Assembly (NCBI RefSeq): GCF_003350295.1
Contig: NZ_QLYY01000022.1
Span: forward strand, 1,508 to 65,507
Length of the DNA: 64,000 nucleotides
Direction of reading: 5' to 3'
From: Vibrio tetraodonis
GTDB lineage: Bacteria > Pseudomonadota > Gammaproteobacteria > Enterobacterales > Vibrionaceae
The notes under the pieces are model-generated. The model was not told the DNA's origin, did no database searches, and was given only the letters and a program-made list of their open reading frames with translations. Positions within the stretch are counted from its first letter, which is position 1. Each line of letters opens with the position of its first letter. A program made the translations under genes and the position numbers. Below are positions 1 through 8,519 of the stretch, one piece after another.

Positions 1-341
1 CCTGTAGTTGTTTCAACACCTGGCGCGTAACCATATTCTGGGTGACCTGGCGTTTTGGAATGCAATTGGCGGAAGTTTTTCAGCTCATCAATCGACAACG
101 CGTAGCCTGAAAGGTGCAGCAGAGAGTAAATCAGCATAGAGCCATGGCCGTTCGACAGTACGAAACGGTCACGATCGGCCCATTCAGGGTTTGCTGGGTT
201 GTGATTTAGGTGTGAGCGCCAAAGAACTTCAGCGATATCCGCCATGCCCATTGGGGCGCCTGGGTGACCAGAATTGGCTTGTTGTACGCCGTCCATGCTA
301 AGGGCACGAATAGCGTTAGCTAGGTGTTTGCGGGAAGACAT
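1..341 (-). CDS. tkt: Transketolase, N-terminal part (gene runs off the window start)
   Basis: The reverse strand from 341 encodes the N-terminus of transketolase, the thiamine-diphosphate enzyme that moves two-carbon units in the pentose phosphate pathway. The start reads MSSRKHLANAIRAL, followed by the family segments SGHPGAPMGMAD and RDRFVLSNGHGSML, which line the cofactor and substrate site. About 113 residues are present and the rest lies left of the window. A GGAG ribosome binding site lies a few bases before the ATG. It is divergent from metK across a 308-bp intergenic region, the same arrangement as the tkt/metK region of Vibrio. Confidence 0.96.
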   Translation of the reverse strand, partial: MSSRKHLANAIRALSMDGVQQANSGHPGAPMGMADIAEVLWRSHLNHNPANPEWADRDRFVLSNGHGSMLIYSLLHLSGYALSIDELKNFRQLHSKTPGHPEYGYAPGVETTT

Positions 342-649
342 GTTTGCTCCTGAGTGCATTAAGCGAAAAACAGATTTGAATGTCCTTTATTCTCTCAGAG
401 CGTTCAGGCCACTGCAAACGTTTTACTGACTAATACGCGCTCTCTAGTAACTTTAAAAACTAATATAACAATCAACAATATCTGGATTCTAAAAAGCAAA
501 CAATTGAATATGAAATAGTAAAAAAAGCTTGAAATTAGCACTCGCAAAACTAAAATAGACGTCTAGAAGTAGATACACCTACTATTATTGAACCTATTCT
601 ATACTAGTGAATGAGCGCATTCACTATCCCAAATTAAAGCGGAGCTATC
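342..649. promoter_or_regulatory. Divergent tkt/metK intergenic region
   Basis: This 308-bp AT-rich gap separates the divergent tkt and metK genes and must hold both promoters. No ORF or RNA gene is apparent. The right third carries the MetJ operator described separately. A possible -10 element TATACT lies at 600-605 and an alternative TATTAT at 583-588, just beside the operator, but neither has a convincing -35, so the metK promoter is not fixed from sequence alone. No SAM-riboswitch-like fold was seen. Confidence 0.6.
557..580 (+). promoter_or_regulatory. Tandem met boxes (MetJ operator) of metK
   Basis: The sequence AGACGTCT at 557-564 is a perfect match to the 8-bp met box consensus. It is followed without spacing by two weaker boxes, AGAAGTAG (565-572) and ATACACCT (573-580), each with about five of eight matches. 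MetJ with bound S-adenosylmethionine binds such tandem boxes cooperatively. This predicts repression of metK by its own product, SAM, as in enterobacteria. Confidence 0.85.
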
Positions 650-1804
650 ATGGCTAAACACCTGTTTACTTCTGAGTCAGTATCAGAAGGTCATCCAGAT
701 AAAATTGCAGACCAAATTTCCGATGCAGTGCTTGATGCGATTATTGAACAAGACCCTAAAGCTCGCGTTGCTTGTGAAACCTACGTCAAAACTGGCATGG
801 TGATGGTAGGTGGTGAAATCACAACCTCAGCATGGGTAGATATCGAAGAGCTAACTCGTCAAACCGTTCGTGATATTGGCTACATCAACTCAGAAATGGG
901 CTTTGATGCCGATTCTTGTGCCATTCTAAACACCATAGGTAAGCAATCACCAGATATTAACCAAGGTGTCGATAAGAGCGACCCTAAAGAGCAAGGCGCT
1001 GGTGACCAAGGCATCATGTTTGGTTACGCAACCAATGAAACCGATGTGTTAATGCCAGCTCCAATCACTTACTCTCATCTGCTGGTTCAAAAACAAGCCG
1101 AAGTACGTAAAAACGGTACCCTCCCTTGGCTAAGACCTGATGCTAAGTCTCAAGTTACGTTTCAGTATGATCAAGGCAAGATCGTAGGCATTGATGCAGT
1201 TGTACTTTCAACTCAACACAGTGAATCTATCTCTACACCTGATCTTCGTGAAGCGATAATGGAAGAGATTATCAAACCTGTTCTTCCTTCTGAATGGTTA
1301 AACAAAGATACCACTTACTTCATCAACCCAACAGGCCGCTTTGTTATTGGTGGACCTATGGGTGACTGTGGTCTAACGGGTCGTAAAATCATTGTCGATA
1401 CCTATGGTGGTGCAGCCCGACATGGTGGCGGTGCATTCTCAGGAAAGGATCCATCTAAAGTGGACCGCAGTGCCGCTTACGCAGCACGTTATGTAGCAAA
1501 AAATATTGTTGCTGCTGGACTTGCAGAACGCTGTGAAATTCAGCTTTCTTACGCCATAGGCATCGCCGATCCAACGTCTATTATGGTGGAAACATTCGGT
1601 ACAGAAAAAGTGTCTAAGGAAGTCATTGTCGAAGCAGTTCGTCAACACTTTGATTTACGCCCATACGGTCTTCAAGAGATGCTTAATCTTCTTCAACCAA
1701 TTTATAAAAAGACTGCAGCCTACGGTCACTTTGGTCGTGAAGAATTCCCATGGGAAGCGACAGATAAAGCAGTGCTACTGCGTGAGTTTGCAGGCCTAAA
1801 TTAA
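650..1804 (+). CDS. metK: S-adenosylmethionine synthetase MetK
   Basis: Makes S-adenosylmethionine from methionine and ATP, releasing phosphate and pyrophosphate; cytosolic tetramer in the family. The 384-residue length matches E. coli MetK. Visible signatures are GHPDK at residues 14-18 (ATP/Mg site), GAGDQGIMFGYA at 116-127 and the glycine-rich GGGAFSGKDPSKVDRS stretch near residue 265. A GGAG motif sits eight bases before the ATG. The gene has its own MetJ operator upstream and a strong terminator downstream, so it is probably monocistronic. Confidence 0.99.
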   Translation: MAKHLFTSESVSEGHPDKIADQISDAVLDAIIEQDPKARVACETYVKTGMVMVGGEITTSAWVDIEELTRQTVRDIGYINSEMGFDADSCAILNTIGKQSPDINQGVDKSDPKEQGAGDQGIMFGYATNETDVLMPAPITYSHLLVQKQAEVRKNGTLPWLRPDAKSQVTFQYDQGKIVGIDAVVLSTQHSESISTPDLREAIMEEIIKPVLPSEWLNKDTTYFINPTGRFVIGGPMGDCGLTGRKIIVDTYGGAARHGGGAFSGKDPSKVDRSAAYAARYVAKNIVAAGLAERCEIQLSYAIGIADPTSIMVETFGTEKVSKEVIVEAVRQHFDLRPYGLQEMLNLLQPIYKKTAAYGHFGREEFPWEATDKAVLLREFAGLN

Positions 1805-1824
1805 TCTAATTAAATTGACCTATT

Positions 1825-1863
1825 AACAAAGGGCTTCTGGATATCTAGAAGCCCTTTGTTTTA
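1825..1863 (+). terminator. Rho-independent terminator of metK
   Basis: A 14-bp perfect stem (arms 1825-1838 and 1847-1860) with an 8-nt loop, whose 3' arm runs into a short T-rich tail, lies about 20 bases after the metK stop. The A-rich 5' flank suggests it can also work in the other direction. Confidence 0.9.
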
Positions 1864-1924
1864 TGCCACAAAAAGCAATAAGCAAATTTGTAATTTTTTG
1901 TTAAGGGGTCAATAGTTAACAAAA

Positions 1925-1954
1925 GGTTAAGAAACGAATGGTGATTTCTTAACC
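1925..1954. repeat. 10-bp perfect inverted repeat upstream of the DUF2189 gene
   Basis: GGTTAAGAAA (1925-1934) and its exact complement TTTCTTAACC (1945-1954) flank a 10-nt loop. A second, smaller inverted repeat built on CCACTTT/AAAGTGG follows near 2020-2037. Neither has a T-tract. They lie in the 204-bp gap between the metK terminator and the DUF2189 gene, where its promoter should be, so an operator or 5'-UTR structure is possible. Confidence 0.5.
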
Positions 1955-2067
1955 CACAAGTTACAGATGCGCAGCTTAACCAGCGGTCGCAAAGCCGAGC
2001 ATCGTGTTCCAACACGCCACTTTCAAAGAAAAGTGGCCTATGACTGAGAATCGATCAAGGAGGATAT

Positions 2068-2865
2068 ATGCCTCGTACGGTGAACCAACAAGAAGATATG
2101 GATCAAAAACAACAACCCGTGCCGGACAGTGAATATGCGCGTACAATCCCATGTAACGAGCTCAATGTATCGGCGCCTTTTCATTGGTTATCACTCGGTT
2201 TACAAGATTTTATACGTGTTCCTCTAATTAGCGGGTTTTATGGTTTATGTTTTATGGCCGCAGCAATAGGAATCGTATTACTTGTTCAGTGGCAAGGCAC
2301 GCATCTGGTTGTAATGCCAAGTTTAATTGTGTACGGATTGATAGGTCCCTTCCTTGCTTTAGGACTCTATGATGCGGCTTGGGAACTGGAAAAAGGTCAC
2401 AAGCCAAAGCTATTACACTCAATGAAAGCCATTGGACGTAACTCTTCGTCACAATGGGCGTTTGCTGTGATGCTCGCAGTATGTATGATTTTCTGGATGC
2501 GGATTGCTGCCCTTCTTCATGCTCTTTATCCCTCTGTCCAAGGTGCTCCTATTACCGATTTTCTGCCTTTTCTGGTAATAGGTTCACTTGTAGGGTTTGT
2601 CTTAGCAGCCATCGTATTTAGTATTTCAGCCTTTTCCATTCCGCTGATGATGGAGCGCAGAGTCGATATGATGACGGCAGTATTCACCAGCTTTAACGCT
2701 GTCAAATCCAACATTCCAGCCATGATTGTCTGGGCTGGCATTATTTGTGGCGGGATTTTAATTGGGTTTGCGACATACGGGATAGGCATGTTTTTCACTA
2801 TACCCATTTTAGGTTACGGAACCTGGCATGCTTACCATGAGGCAATAAGGAAAAAGCACCATTAG
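2068..2865 (+). CDS. DUF2189 integral membrane protein
   Basis: A 265-residue protein of the DUF2189 family of unknown function. After a polar N-terminus of about 50 residues there are several hydrophobic segments (about residues 58-76, 84-105, 128-150, 165-190 and 218-245), so it should be an inner-membrane protein with five or six helices. The ATG follows a clear AAGGAGG-type site (2056-2063). It lies between metK and sprT on the same strand but is separated from metK by a terminator and from sprT by a hairpin, so it is probably transcribed alone. No catalytic motif is visible. Confidence 0.85.
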   Translation: MPRTVNQQEDMDQKQQPVPDSEYARTIPCNELNVSAPFHWLSLGLQDFIRVPLISGFYGLCFMAAAIGIVLLVQWQGTHLVVMPSLIVYGLIGPFLALGLYDAAWELEKGHKPKLLHSMKAIGRNSSSQWAFAVMLAVCMIFWMRIAALLHALYPSVQGAPITDFLPFLVIGSLVGFVLAAIVFSISAFSIPLMMERRVDMMTAVFTSFNAVKSNIPAMIVWAGIICGGILIGFATYGIGMFFTIPILGYGTWHAYHEAIRKKHH

Positions 2866-2889
2866 TACTCTTGCTTGATTCGTTATACT

Positions 2890-2914
2890 ATTCGCCCCAT
2901 TACTTGGGGCGAAT
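2890..2914 (+). terminator. Hairpin between the DUF2189 gene and sprT
   Basis: ATTCGCCCC (2890-2898) and GGGGCGAAT (2906-2914) form a perfect 9-bp GC-rich stem with a 7-nt loop. Only a weak T-rich tail follows. It lies directly before the sprT ribosome binding site, so it could be a weak terminator or a leader hairpin. Confidence 0.5.
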
Positions 2915-2929
2915 TTATTGGGAGTCGTT

Positions 2930-3418
2930 GTGGACAAAGAACTTAGCTATCGCGCACAACAAATTATGGCAAAGTATGTAGTCATAGCTAAACAGCACTT
3001 TCAGCACTCCTTTACCATGCCAACAATCAACTATCGCCTCAAAGGTAAAGCAGCGGGAAAAGCGTACTTACAGCTCAATGAAATCCGTTTAAATCCCATT
3101 CTTTTCATCGAGAATCAACAAGCCTTCTTACAAGAAGTGATTCCACATGAAGTTGCTCATCTTATTACCTATCAGATGTATGGCAGAGTCAAACCCCATG
3201 GAAAAGAGTGGCAGAGCATAATGACATCCGTATTTGGTATCAACGCCAACACCACTCACGATTTCGCTCTAGATTCAGTGCAAGGAAAAATCTATCAATA
3301 CCAATGCGGATGTCGGCGCCACCCACTCACCATACGTCGCCATAATAAAATTCAGCGCAATCAAAATTCGTATAGCTGCAAGGCCTGCCAACAAACATTG
3401 ATTTACGTAGAGTCATAA
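2930..3418 (+). CDS. sprT: SprT-like zinc metalloprotease-fold protein
   Basis: Member of the SprT family, whose fold is that of zinc metallopeptidases and which is related to the DNA-protein crosslink protease SPRTN. The bacterial role is not well defined. The HEVAH zinc motif is at about residues 73-77, and the C-terminus has Cys pairs (CGC and CKAC) typical of the E. coli homologue. I place the start at the GTG at 2930, five bases after GGAG (2921-2924); a TTG at 2918 is in frame but has no ribosome binding site. Length is then 162 residues. The usual neighbour endA/dns is not downstream. Confidence 0.93.
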   Translation: MDKELSYRAQQIMAKYVVIAKQHFQHSFTMPTINYRLKGKAAGKAYLQLNEIRLNPILFIENQQAFLQEVIPHEVAHLITYQMYGRVKPHGKEWQSIMTSVFGINANTTHDFALDSVQGKIYQYQCGCRRHPLTIRRHNKIQRNQNSYSCKACQQTLIYVES

Positions 3419-3569
3419 CTACTTGTCACTAGTTGCCTGCTCGATGACGCTAAGCCCATCGCAAAGCCGAAAAAAACCACCGCTAACTTTGTTCGACCTA
3501 CCCTTGTTTTTTACCCCTAACGCATCCATGTTAGGAGTTAAATTATTTCTTTTCCGGATATTTACCCTG
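3419..3569. other. Short gap where endA/dns usually lies
   Basis: In E. coli and in V. cholerae the endonuclease I gene (endA, called dns in Vibrio) sits between sprT and rsmE. Here only 151 bp separate the two genes. The stretch is open in the rsmE frame, but its translation (a run of about 49 residues from 3423) resembles neither endonuclease I nor the start of RsmE, so I see no gene remnant. Confidence 0.6.
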
Positions 3570-4301
3570 ATGCGAATCCCACGAATTTACCACCCTCAAG
3601 CAATCACTCAGCTCGGAAACCTAAACCTAAGCGAAGATGCAGCAGGCCATGTGGGAAGAGTTCTGCGTATGAAAACCGAACAGCAAGTGATACTCTTTGA
3701 TGGACTAGGTGCAGAGTATCCCGCTGTCATCACAGAAGTCACAAAAAAAGCCGTCCAAGTAGAGGTCACTGAGCGCATCGAGCGAAATAGTGAATCTCCA
3801 CTTAATCTTGATTTGGGGCAAGTGATATCGCGTGGTGATAAGATGGAATTCACCATCCAAAAGTCGGTTGAACTCGGCGTCAATACCATCACTCCACTAA
3901 TATCGGAAAGATGCGGGGTAAAACTCGACCAAAAGCGCTTTGATAAAAAGCTGTCTCAATGGCAGAAAGTTGCCATCAGCGCTTGTGAACAAAGCGGCAG
4001 AAATATCGTCCCTGAAATCCGCCCTGTCATGTCATTAGAGCAGTGGTGCACAGAGAAGTACGATGGTTTAAAGCTCAATTTACACCCAAGAGCAAGGTAT
4101 TCGATTAATACTCTACCGACACCGGTTAACAAAATACGTCTGCTTATTGGCCCAGAAGGCGGGCTGTCCAGTGAAGAAATCGAAAAAACAAGACATTACC
4201 AGTTTGAGGATATCCTGCTAGGCCCACGAGTGCTGCGCACGGAAACGGCTGCTTTAACTGCTATAACAGCCCTACAAGTTCGCTTTGGTGATCTTGGCTA
4301 A
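3570..4301 (+). CDS. rsmE: 16S rRNA (uracil(1498)-N3)-methyltransferase RsmE
   Basis: Methylates N3 of U1498 in 16S rRNA using SAM. The protein starting MRIPRIYHPQ is 243 residues, the same as E. coli RsmE. An in-frame opening runs back to 3423, but that extension has no family similarity, so I use the ATG at 3570. The SPOUT-family knot motifs LLIGPEGGLS (near residue 190) and LGPRVLRTETAAL near the C-terminus are clear. The stop codon overlaps sequence just before gshB and the two are likely cotranscribed. Confidence 0.95.
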   Translation: MRIPRIYHPQAITQLGNLNLSEDAAGHVGRVLRMKTEQQVILFDGLGAEYPAVITEVTKKAVQVEVTERIERNSESPLNLDLGQVISRGDKMEFTIQKSVELGVNTITPLISERCGVKLDQKRFDKKLSQWQKVAISACEQSGRNIVPEIRPVMSLEQWCTEKYDGLKLNLHPRARYSINTLPTPVNKIRLLIGPEGGLSSEEIEKTRHYQFEDILLGPRVLRTETAALTAITALQVRFGDLG

Positions 4302-4312
4302 TGGAGAAAACA

Positions 4313-5263
4313 ATGATCAAATTAGGCATAGTGATGGATCCAATAGAGGCCATCAACATCAAGAAAGACTCAAGTTTTGCCATGATGTTAGAAGCTCAGC
4401 GTCGTGGTTACGAGATCCACTACATTGAAATGGCTGATCTTCATCTTGATCAAGGCATTGCGATTGCAGATACCAGAATCGTCTGTTTAAAAGAAGATCC
4501 AAATGATTGGTTTAAATTTAAATCTCAGCAAACCATTGAGCTAGGGAGTCTTGACGCAATATTGATGCGTAAAGATCCTCCGTTTGACACAGAATACATC
4601 TACGCAACCTACATTTTGGAACGTGCAGAGCAACAAGGTAGCTTAATCGTTAATAAGCCTCAAAGCCTACGTGATTGTAATGAAAAGCTATTTACCGCTT
4701 GGTTCCCTGAGCTGACACCGACAACAATTGTCACGCGTAAAGCGGATAAAATTAAGCAATTTCGTCAACAGCATGGAGATGTGATCCTCAAGCCATTAGA
4801 TGGCATGGGAGGTGCATCTATTTTTCGTGTCAAAGCTGAAGACCCAAATGTGTCTGTGATCATTGAAACCTTGACTAATCATGGCCAGAACTATGCCATG
4901 GCGCAAACTTTTGTACCAGACATCAGCAACGGTGACAAACGGATTCTGATTGTCGACGGTGAAGTTATGCCATATTGCCTCGCTCGTATTCCGGCAAAAG
5001 GAGAAACTCGCGGCAACCTTGCCGCAGGAGGGACAGGGGAAGCAAGGCCTCTGACTGATACAGATAAACAGATAGCAGCGGCTGTAGCGCCTACACTTAA
5101 AGAGAAAGGTTTGATATTTGTAGGTCTGGACGTCATTGGGGATAAGCTGACTGAGATAAATGTAACCAGCCCAACCTGTATTCGTGAAATAGAGGCTGAG
5201 TTTGATATCTCAATAACGGGCAAGCTAATGGATGCAATAGAGCGTCGTATCGGCAAGCAGTAA
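4313..5263 (+). CDS. gshB: Glutathione synthetase GshB
   Basis: ATP-grasp ligase joining gamma-glutamylcysteine and glycine to make glutathione. I place the start at the second ATG (MIKLGIVMDPI), because GGAG at 4303-4306 lies six bases before it and this gives 316 residues, exactly the E. coli length. The ATP-grasp loop KPLDGMGGASIFRV is seen near residue 160 and the metal-ligand region NVTSPTCIREIE near 283. It follows rsmE by 11 bp and precedes yqgE, the conserved rsmE-gshB-yqgE-ruvX order. Confidence 0.97.
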   Translation: MIKLGIVMDPIEAINIKKDSSFAMMLEAQRRGYEIHYIEMADLHLDQGIAIADTRIVCLKEDPNDWFKFKSQQTIELGSLDAILMRKDPPFDTEYIYATYILERAEQQGSLIVNKPQSLRDCNEKLFTAWFPELTPTTIVTRKADKIKQFRQQHGDVILKPLDGMGGASIFRVKAEDPNVSVIIETLTNHGQNYAMAQTFVPDISNGDKRILIVDGEVMPYCLARIPAKGETRGNLAAGGTGEARPLTDTDKQIAAAVAPTLKEKGLIFVGLDVIGDKLTEINVTSPTCIREIEAEFDISITGKLMDAIERRIGKQ

Positions 5264-5317
5264 CTGCCCAAGGATCATAGGTGCATAAGGTGCACCTGAG
5301 TTTACGCTGGAGTAACT

Positions 5318-5881
5318 ATGAATTTAACCAACCACTTTTTAGTTGCGATGCCAGGGATGAAAGATCCCTACTTCCAACGCAGTGTCATCTATGTGTGTGA
5401 GCACAATGATGACGGAGCTATGGGTTTAATGATTAATGCTCCTATCGACATCACAGTGGGTAAAATGCTCAAACAAGTTGATGTTGAGGCAGCGCAGCCT
5501 CAGCTCAAAACAGGTAGTCTAGAAAAGCCCGTTCTCAATGGTGGACCTGTATCTGGCGACCGAGGATTCATTCTCCACCAGCCAAAAGATCATTATGAAT
5601 CCAGTATTCAAATGACTGACGCTATATCTGTCACTACATCGAAAGATATACTGGCAGTACTCGGCACAGAAGAAGAACCCACTGAATATATCGTAGCTTT
5701 GGGTTACTCGGGTTGGGAGCCTGGGCAACTGGAAGTCGAGCTTTCTGAAAACTCTTGGTTAACCATTGAAGCCGACCCTGATGTGATGTTTAACACCCCC
5801 ATCAATGAACGCTGGCAAAAAGCCGTACAAATGCTCGGTATCGATGCCTCCCAACTATCCAGTGATATTGGTCACGCCTAA
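5318..5881 (+). CDS. yqgE: YqgE/AlgH family protein (UPF0301)
   Basis: A 187-residue cytosolic protein of the UPF0301 (YqgE/AlgH) family, without an agreed biochemical function. Family segments seen are NHFLVAMPGMKDPYF at the N-terminus, VLNGGPVSGDRGFILH near residue 72 and ALGYSGWEPGQLE near 127. A GGAG site lies eight bases before the ATG. It sits between gshB and ruvX, its normal position in gammaproteobacteria, which suggests cotranscription. Confidence 0.93.
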   Translation: MNLTNHFLVAMPGMKDPYFQRSVIYVCEHNDDGAMGLMINAPIDITVGKMLKQVDVEAAQPQLKTGSLEKPVLNGGPVSGDRGFILHQPKDHYESSIQMTDAISVTTSKDILAVLGTEEEPTEYIVALGYSGWEPGQLEVELSENSWLTIEADPDVMFNTPINERWQKAVQMLGIDASQLSSDIGHA

Positions 5882-5899
5882 CATTTTTTATTTATTATT

Positions 5900-6322
5900 A
5901 TGTCTAAAACAATTATGGCTTTTGATTTTGGCACTAAAAGTATTGGTAGTGCCATAGGCCAAGAAGTCACTGGTACAGCGTCCCCTCTTAAGGCATTCAA
6001 AGCCAATGATGGTATTCCTAACTGGAATGACATCGAAAAGCAGATTGAAGAGTGGCAACCCAATTTATTAGTTGTCGGTTTACCGACAGATCTCCATGGT
6101 AAAGATCTTGAGAGTATTACACAAAGAGCACGGAAATTTGCCAAAAGGCTGCACGGTCGTTTTGGTTTGCCAGTGGAACTTCATGACGAACGGCTTTCAA
6201 CTACAGAAGCCCGATCAGATCTCTTCAACAGAGGTGGATATAAGGCGCTGAGTAAAGGCAATGTCGACTGTCAGTCTGCAGTCGTGATCCTTGAGAGTTG
6301 GTTTGAAGCCCAATATGGTTAG
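5900..6322 (+). CDS. ruvX: Putative pre-16S rRNA nuclease / Holliday junction resolvase-like RuvX
   Basis: RNase H-fold nuclease of the YqgF family, implicated in 16S rRNA 5'-end maturation and historically named as a Holliday resolvase homologue. The 140-residue protein has the first acidic strand DFGTKSIGSAIG (residues 9-20), the segment NLLVVGLPTDLHG near 54 and the DERLSTTEA motif near 96. It is the last gene of the rsmE-gshB-yqgE-ruvX group and converges with pilU, with only 18 bp between the stops and no obvious terminator. Confidence 0.94.
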   Translation: MSKTIMAFDFGTKSIGSAIGQEVTGTASPLKAFKANDGIPNWNDIEKQIEEWQPNLLVVGLPTDLHGKDLESITQRARKFAKRLHGRFGLPVELHDERLSTTEARSDLFNRGGYKALSKGNVDCQSAVVILESWFEAQYG

Positions 6323-6340
6323 CTAAAATATCGAGCTCAA

Positions 6341-7447
6341 TTAATCCATATCGATTTTCACGTCGGATAAAGCACCACCACCAAAACTATCCCCTCGGTT
6401 CGTTTTGAGCATGATGCGTAAATCATTCGCTGAATCAGCACTGTGAAGCGCATCATCTTCTGTGATCTTGTCGTCAATGACCAACTGATACAGTGCCTGA
6501 TCAAACGTCTGCATCCCCGATTGTTGGGATTTAGCCATGGTTACTTTAAGTTCATGAAGATCGCCGCGGCGGATCAGATCCGAGACTCTTGGGCTATTGA
6601 GCAAGATTTCAAACACACCATGTCGACCATTGCCATTTTTATCACGAAGCAATTGCTGAGCGATCACACCTCGTAAGTTCATCGACAAATCGAATAAAAA
6701 CTGCTCTTTTTGCTCTTTAGGTACAAGGTGAAGAATACGTTCAAGCGCTTGATTGGCATTGTTTGCGTGTAACGTCGCCATACATAAATGACCCGTTTCA
6801 GCAAAACTCATCGCAAACTCCATCGTTTCTCGAGATCGTATTTCACCGATCAAAATCATATCTGGCGCTTGTCGCAAAGAGTTTTTTAAAGCCACTTCAT
6901 AACTGTCAGTATCTAGACCAACTTCACGTTGAGTAACAATGCATTTATCGTGATCATGTACAAACTCTATGGGATCTTCAACAGTAAGGATATGCCCACT
7001 TCGATGACTGTTTCGATATCCTGTCATGGCCGCCATAGTGGTCGATTTACCAGAACCTGTCGCGCCCACCACTAAAACCAACCCACGTTTGGCAATCGAC
7101 AAATCTCTCAGGGTTTCTGGCAGTTTCAATTGCTCAAAAGTCGGAATACTGGTTTCAATACGTCGAATGACAGCCCCAGGTAGCTCTCGCTGGAAAAATG
7201 CCGAGATCCTAAAACGGCCAAAATCTTTCACTACAGCAAAATTGGCTTCTCGGCTTTGAGCATATTCCTTTTGACGCTCTTCATCCATCATGCTGTGTAA
7301 TAAAGTGAATACCGATTGAGATGACAAAGTATCACCAATGGGCTTCAATTCCCCGTTAACGCGATAGAGAAGAGGTGCACCGACAGTGATATATAAATCC
7401 GATGCCTTTTCACTCAACATCCCTTGTAAGCAAGCATTGATATCCAT
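6341..7447 (-). CDS. pilU: Type IV pilus retraction ATPase PilU
   Basis: PilT-paralogue hexameric ATPase that assists pilus retraction. It is 368 residues, with Walker A GATGSGKST at 128-136, Walker B region MILIGEIRSRETM near 196, and His-box residues of the family. The C-terminal extension beyond the PilT core is typical of PilU. The start follows GAGAGGATATA, ten bases downstream of the pilT stop, so pilT and pilU form an operon. The products act on the cytoplasmic face at the base of pili such as MSHA or the competence pilus. Confidence 0.95.
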   Translation of the reverse strand: MDINACLQGMLSEKASDLYITVGAPLLYRVNGELKPIGDTLSSQSVFTLLHSMMDEERQKEYAQSREANFAVVKDFGRFRISAFFQRELPGAVIRRIETSIPTFEQLKLPETLRDLSIAKRGLVLVVGATGSGKSTTMAAMTGYRNSHRSGHILTVEDPIEFVHDHDKCIVTQREVGLDTDSYEVALKNSLRQAPDMILIGEIRSRETMEFAMSFAETGHLCMATLHANNANQALERILHLVPKEQKEQFLFDLSMNLRGVIAQQLLRDKNGNGRHGVFEILLNSPRVSDLIRRGDLHELKVTMAKSQQSGMQTFDQALYQLVIDDKITEDDALHSADSANDLRIMLKTNRGDSFGGGALSDVKIDMD

Positions 7448-7457
7448 TATATCCTCT

Positions 7458-8495
7458 CTACATCATTCCAGATTCAGCTTCAATTTTCTTCGCCACTTCT
7501 TCAGCATCAACAAGTCCCTGAGCAATCAATTGTTTCGAATGCTGCTCCATCGTCTGCATACCATGCGCCGCACCGGTTTGAATAACAGACTGCATCTGAG
7601 CAACTTTATCTTCACGGATTAGGTTTCTAATCGCTGGCGTCGCCATCATAATCTCATGGCAAGCTACTCGGCCCCCGCCCACTTTCTTTAGTAGCTTCTG
7701 TGCAATGACAGCTCTGAGTGATTCTGAGAGCATTGAGCGAACCATGCCTTTATCACTACCCGGAAATACATCAATAATACGGTCGACGGTTTTCGCAGCT
7801 GAACTAGTATGTAAGGTACCAAACACAAGGTGTCCTGTTTCCGCTGCAGTAAGAGCAAGGCTTATTGTTTCTTGGTCTCTAAGCTCACCAACCAAAATAA
7901 CATCAGGATCCTCACGTAAAGCACTACGCAAAGCATTATTAAAGCTATGAGTGTCTTTATGCACTTCACGCTGGTTCAGCAAGCACTTGTTATTGGTATG
8001 TACAAATTCAATTGGATCTTCAATGGTCAAAATATGTTTGTTATGGTTGCGATTAATATAATCAACCATGGCAGCCAGTGTCGTGGATTTGCCTGATCCA
8101 GTTGGTCCTGTTACAAGGATCAAACCTTTTTCCATATTAGAAATACTTTCAAAGATCGCAGGCGCTTCCAATTGTTCTAACGTGGGGATCACAGTAGGTA
8201 TAGTCCGAAATACAGCAGAGCATCCTCGCGATTGATTAAACGCATTAACACGAAAACGACCAACATCTGGAAGTTCAAATGAAAAATCAACTTCTAAATG
8301 CTCCTCAAATTCGCTACGCTGGGAGTCACTCATAATATCTGAGATTAACCGATGAACCTCAGAATGACTCAGCGCTGGTACTCCAAGCTTTCTGACTTCT
8401 CCATCAATACGTATCATTGGGGATACACCTGCAGAAAGATGTAGATCTGACGCGTTATGCTTTACACTAAAGTCCAGTAATTCAGCAATATCCAT
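7458..8495 (-). CDS. pilT: Type IV pilus twitching motility/retraction ATPase PilT
   Basis: Hexameric ATPase that drives depolymerisation of type IV pili. It has 345 residues, with Walker A GPTGSGKST at 130-138, Walker B VILVGELRDQETI near 200 and the PilT-specific AIRNLIRE motif near residue 287. The ATG follows AAGGGG by five bases. It is the first gene of pilT-pilU and is divergent from yggS with only 24 bp between the start codons, a conserved arrangement. The MSHA system and other pili of Vibrio use this ATPase. Confidence 0.97.
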   Translation of the reverse strand: MDIAELLDFSVKHNASDLHLSAGVSPMIRIDGEVRKLGVPALSHSEVHRLISDIMSDSQRSEFEEHLEVDFSFELPDVGRFRVNAFNQSRGCSAVFRTIPTVIPTLEQLEAPAIFESISNMEKGLILVTGPTGSGKSTTLAAMVDYINRNHNKHILTIEDPIEFVHTNNKCLLNQREVHKDTHSFNNALRSALREDPDVILVGELRDQETISLALTAAETGHLVFGTLHTSSAAKTVDRIIDVFPGSDKGMVRSMLSESLRAVIAQKLLKKVGGGRVACHEIMMATPAIRNLIREDKVAQMQSVIQTGAAHGMQTMEQHSKQLIAQGLVDAEEVAKKIEAESGMM

Positions 8496-8519
8496 TTCAA
8501 CCCCTTACTAAAGTTAGCT

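Noticed and set aside
342..649. SAM riboswitch upstream of metK
   Set aside because: No matching conserved stems were seen, and the met boxes explain SAM control.
3423..3569. N-terminal extension of RsmE in the same open frame
   Set aside because: The extra 49 residues do not resemble the family, and the ATG at 3570 gives exactly the usual 243-residue protein.
4891..5271. 126-codon minus-strand ORF over gshB
   Set aside because: Antisense shadow of gshB; no recognisable product.
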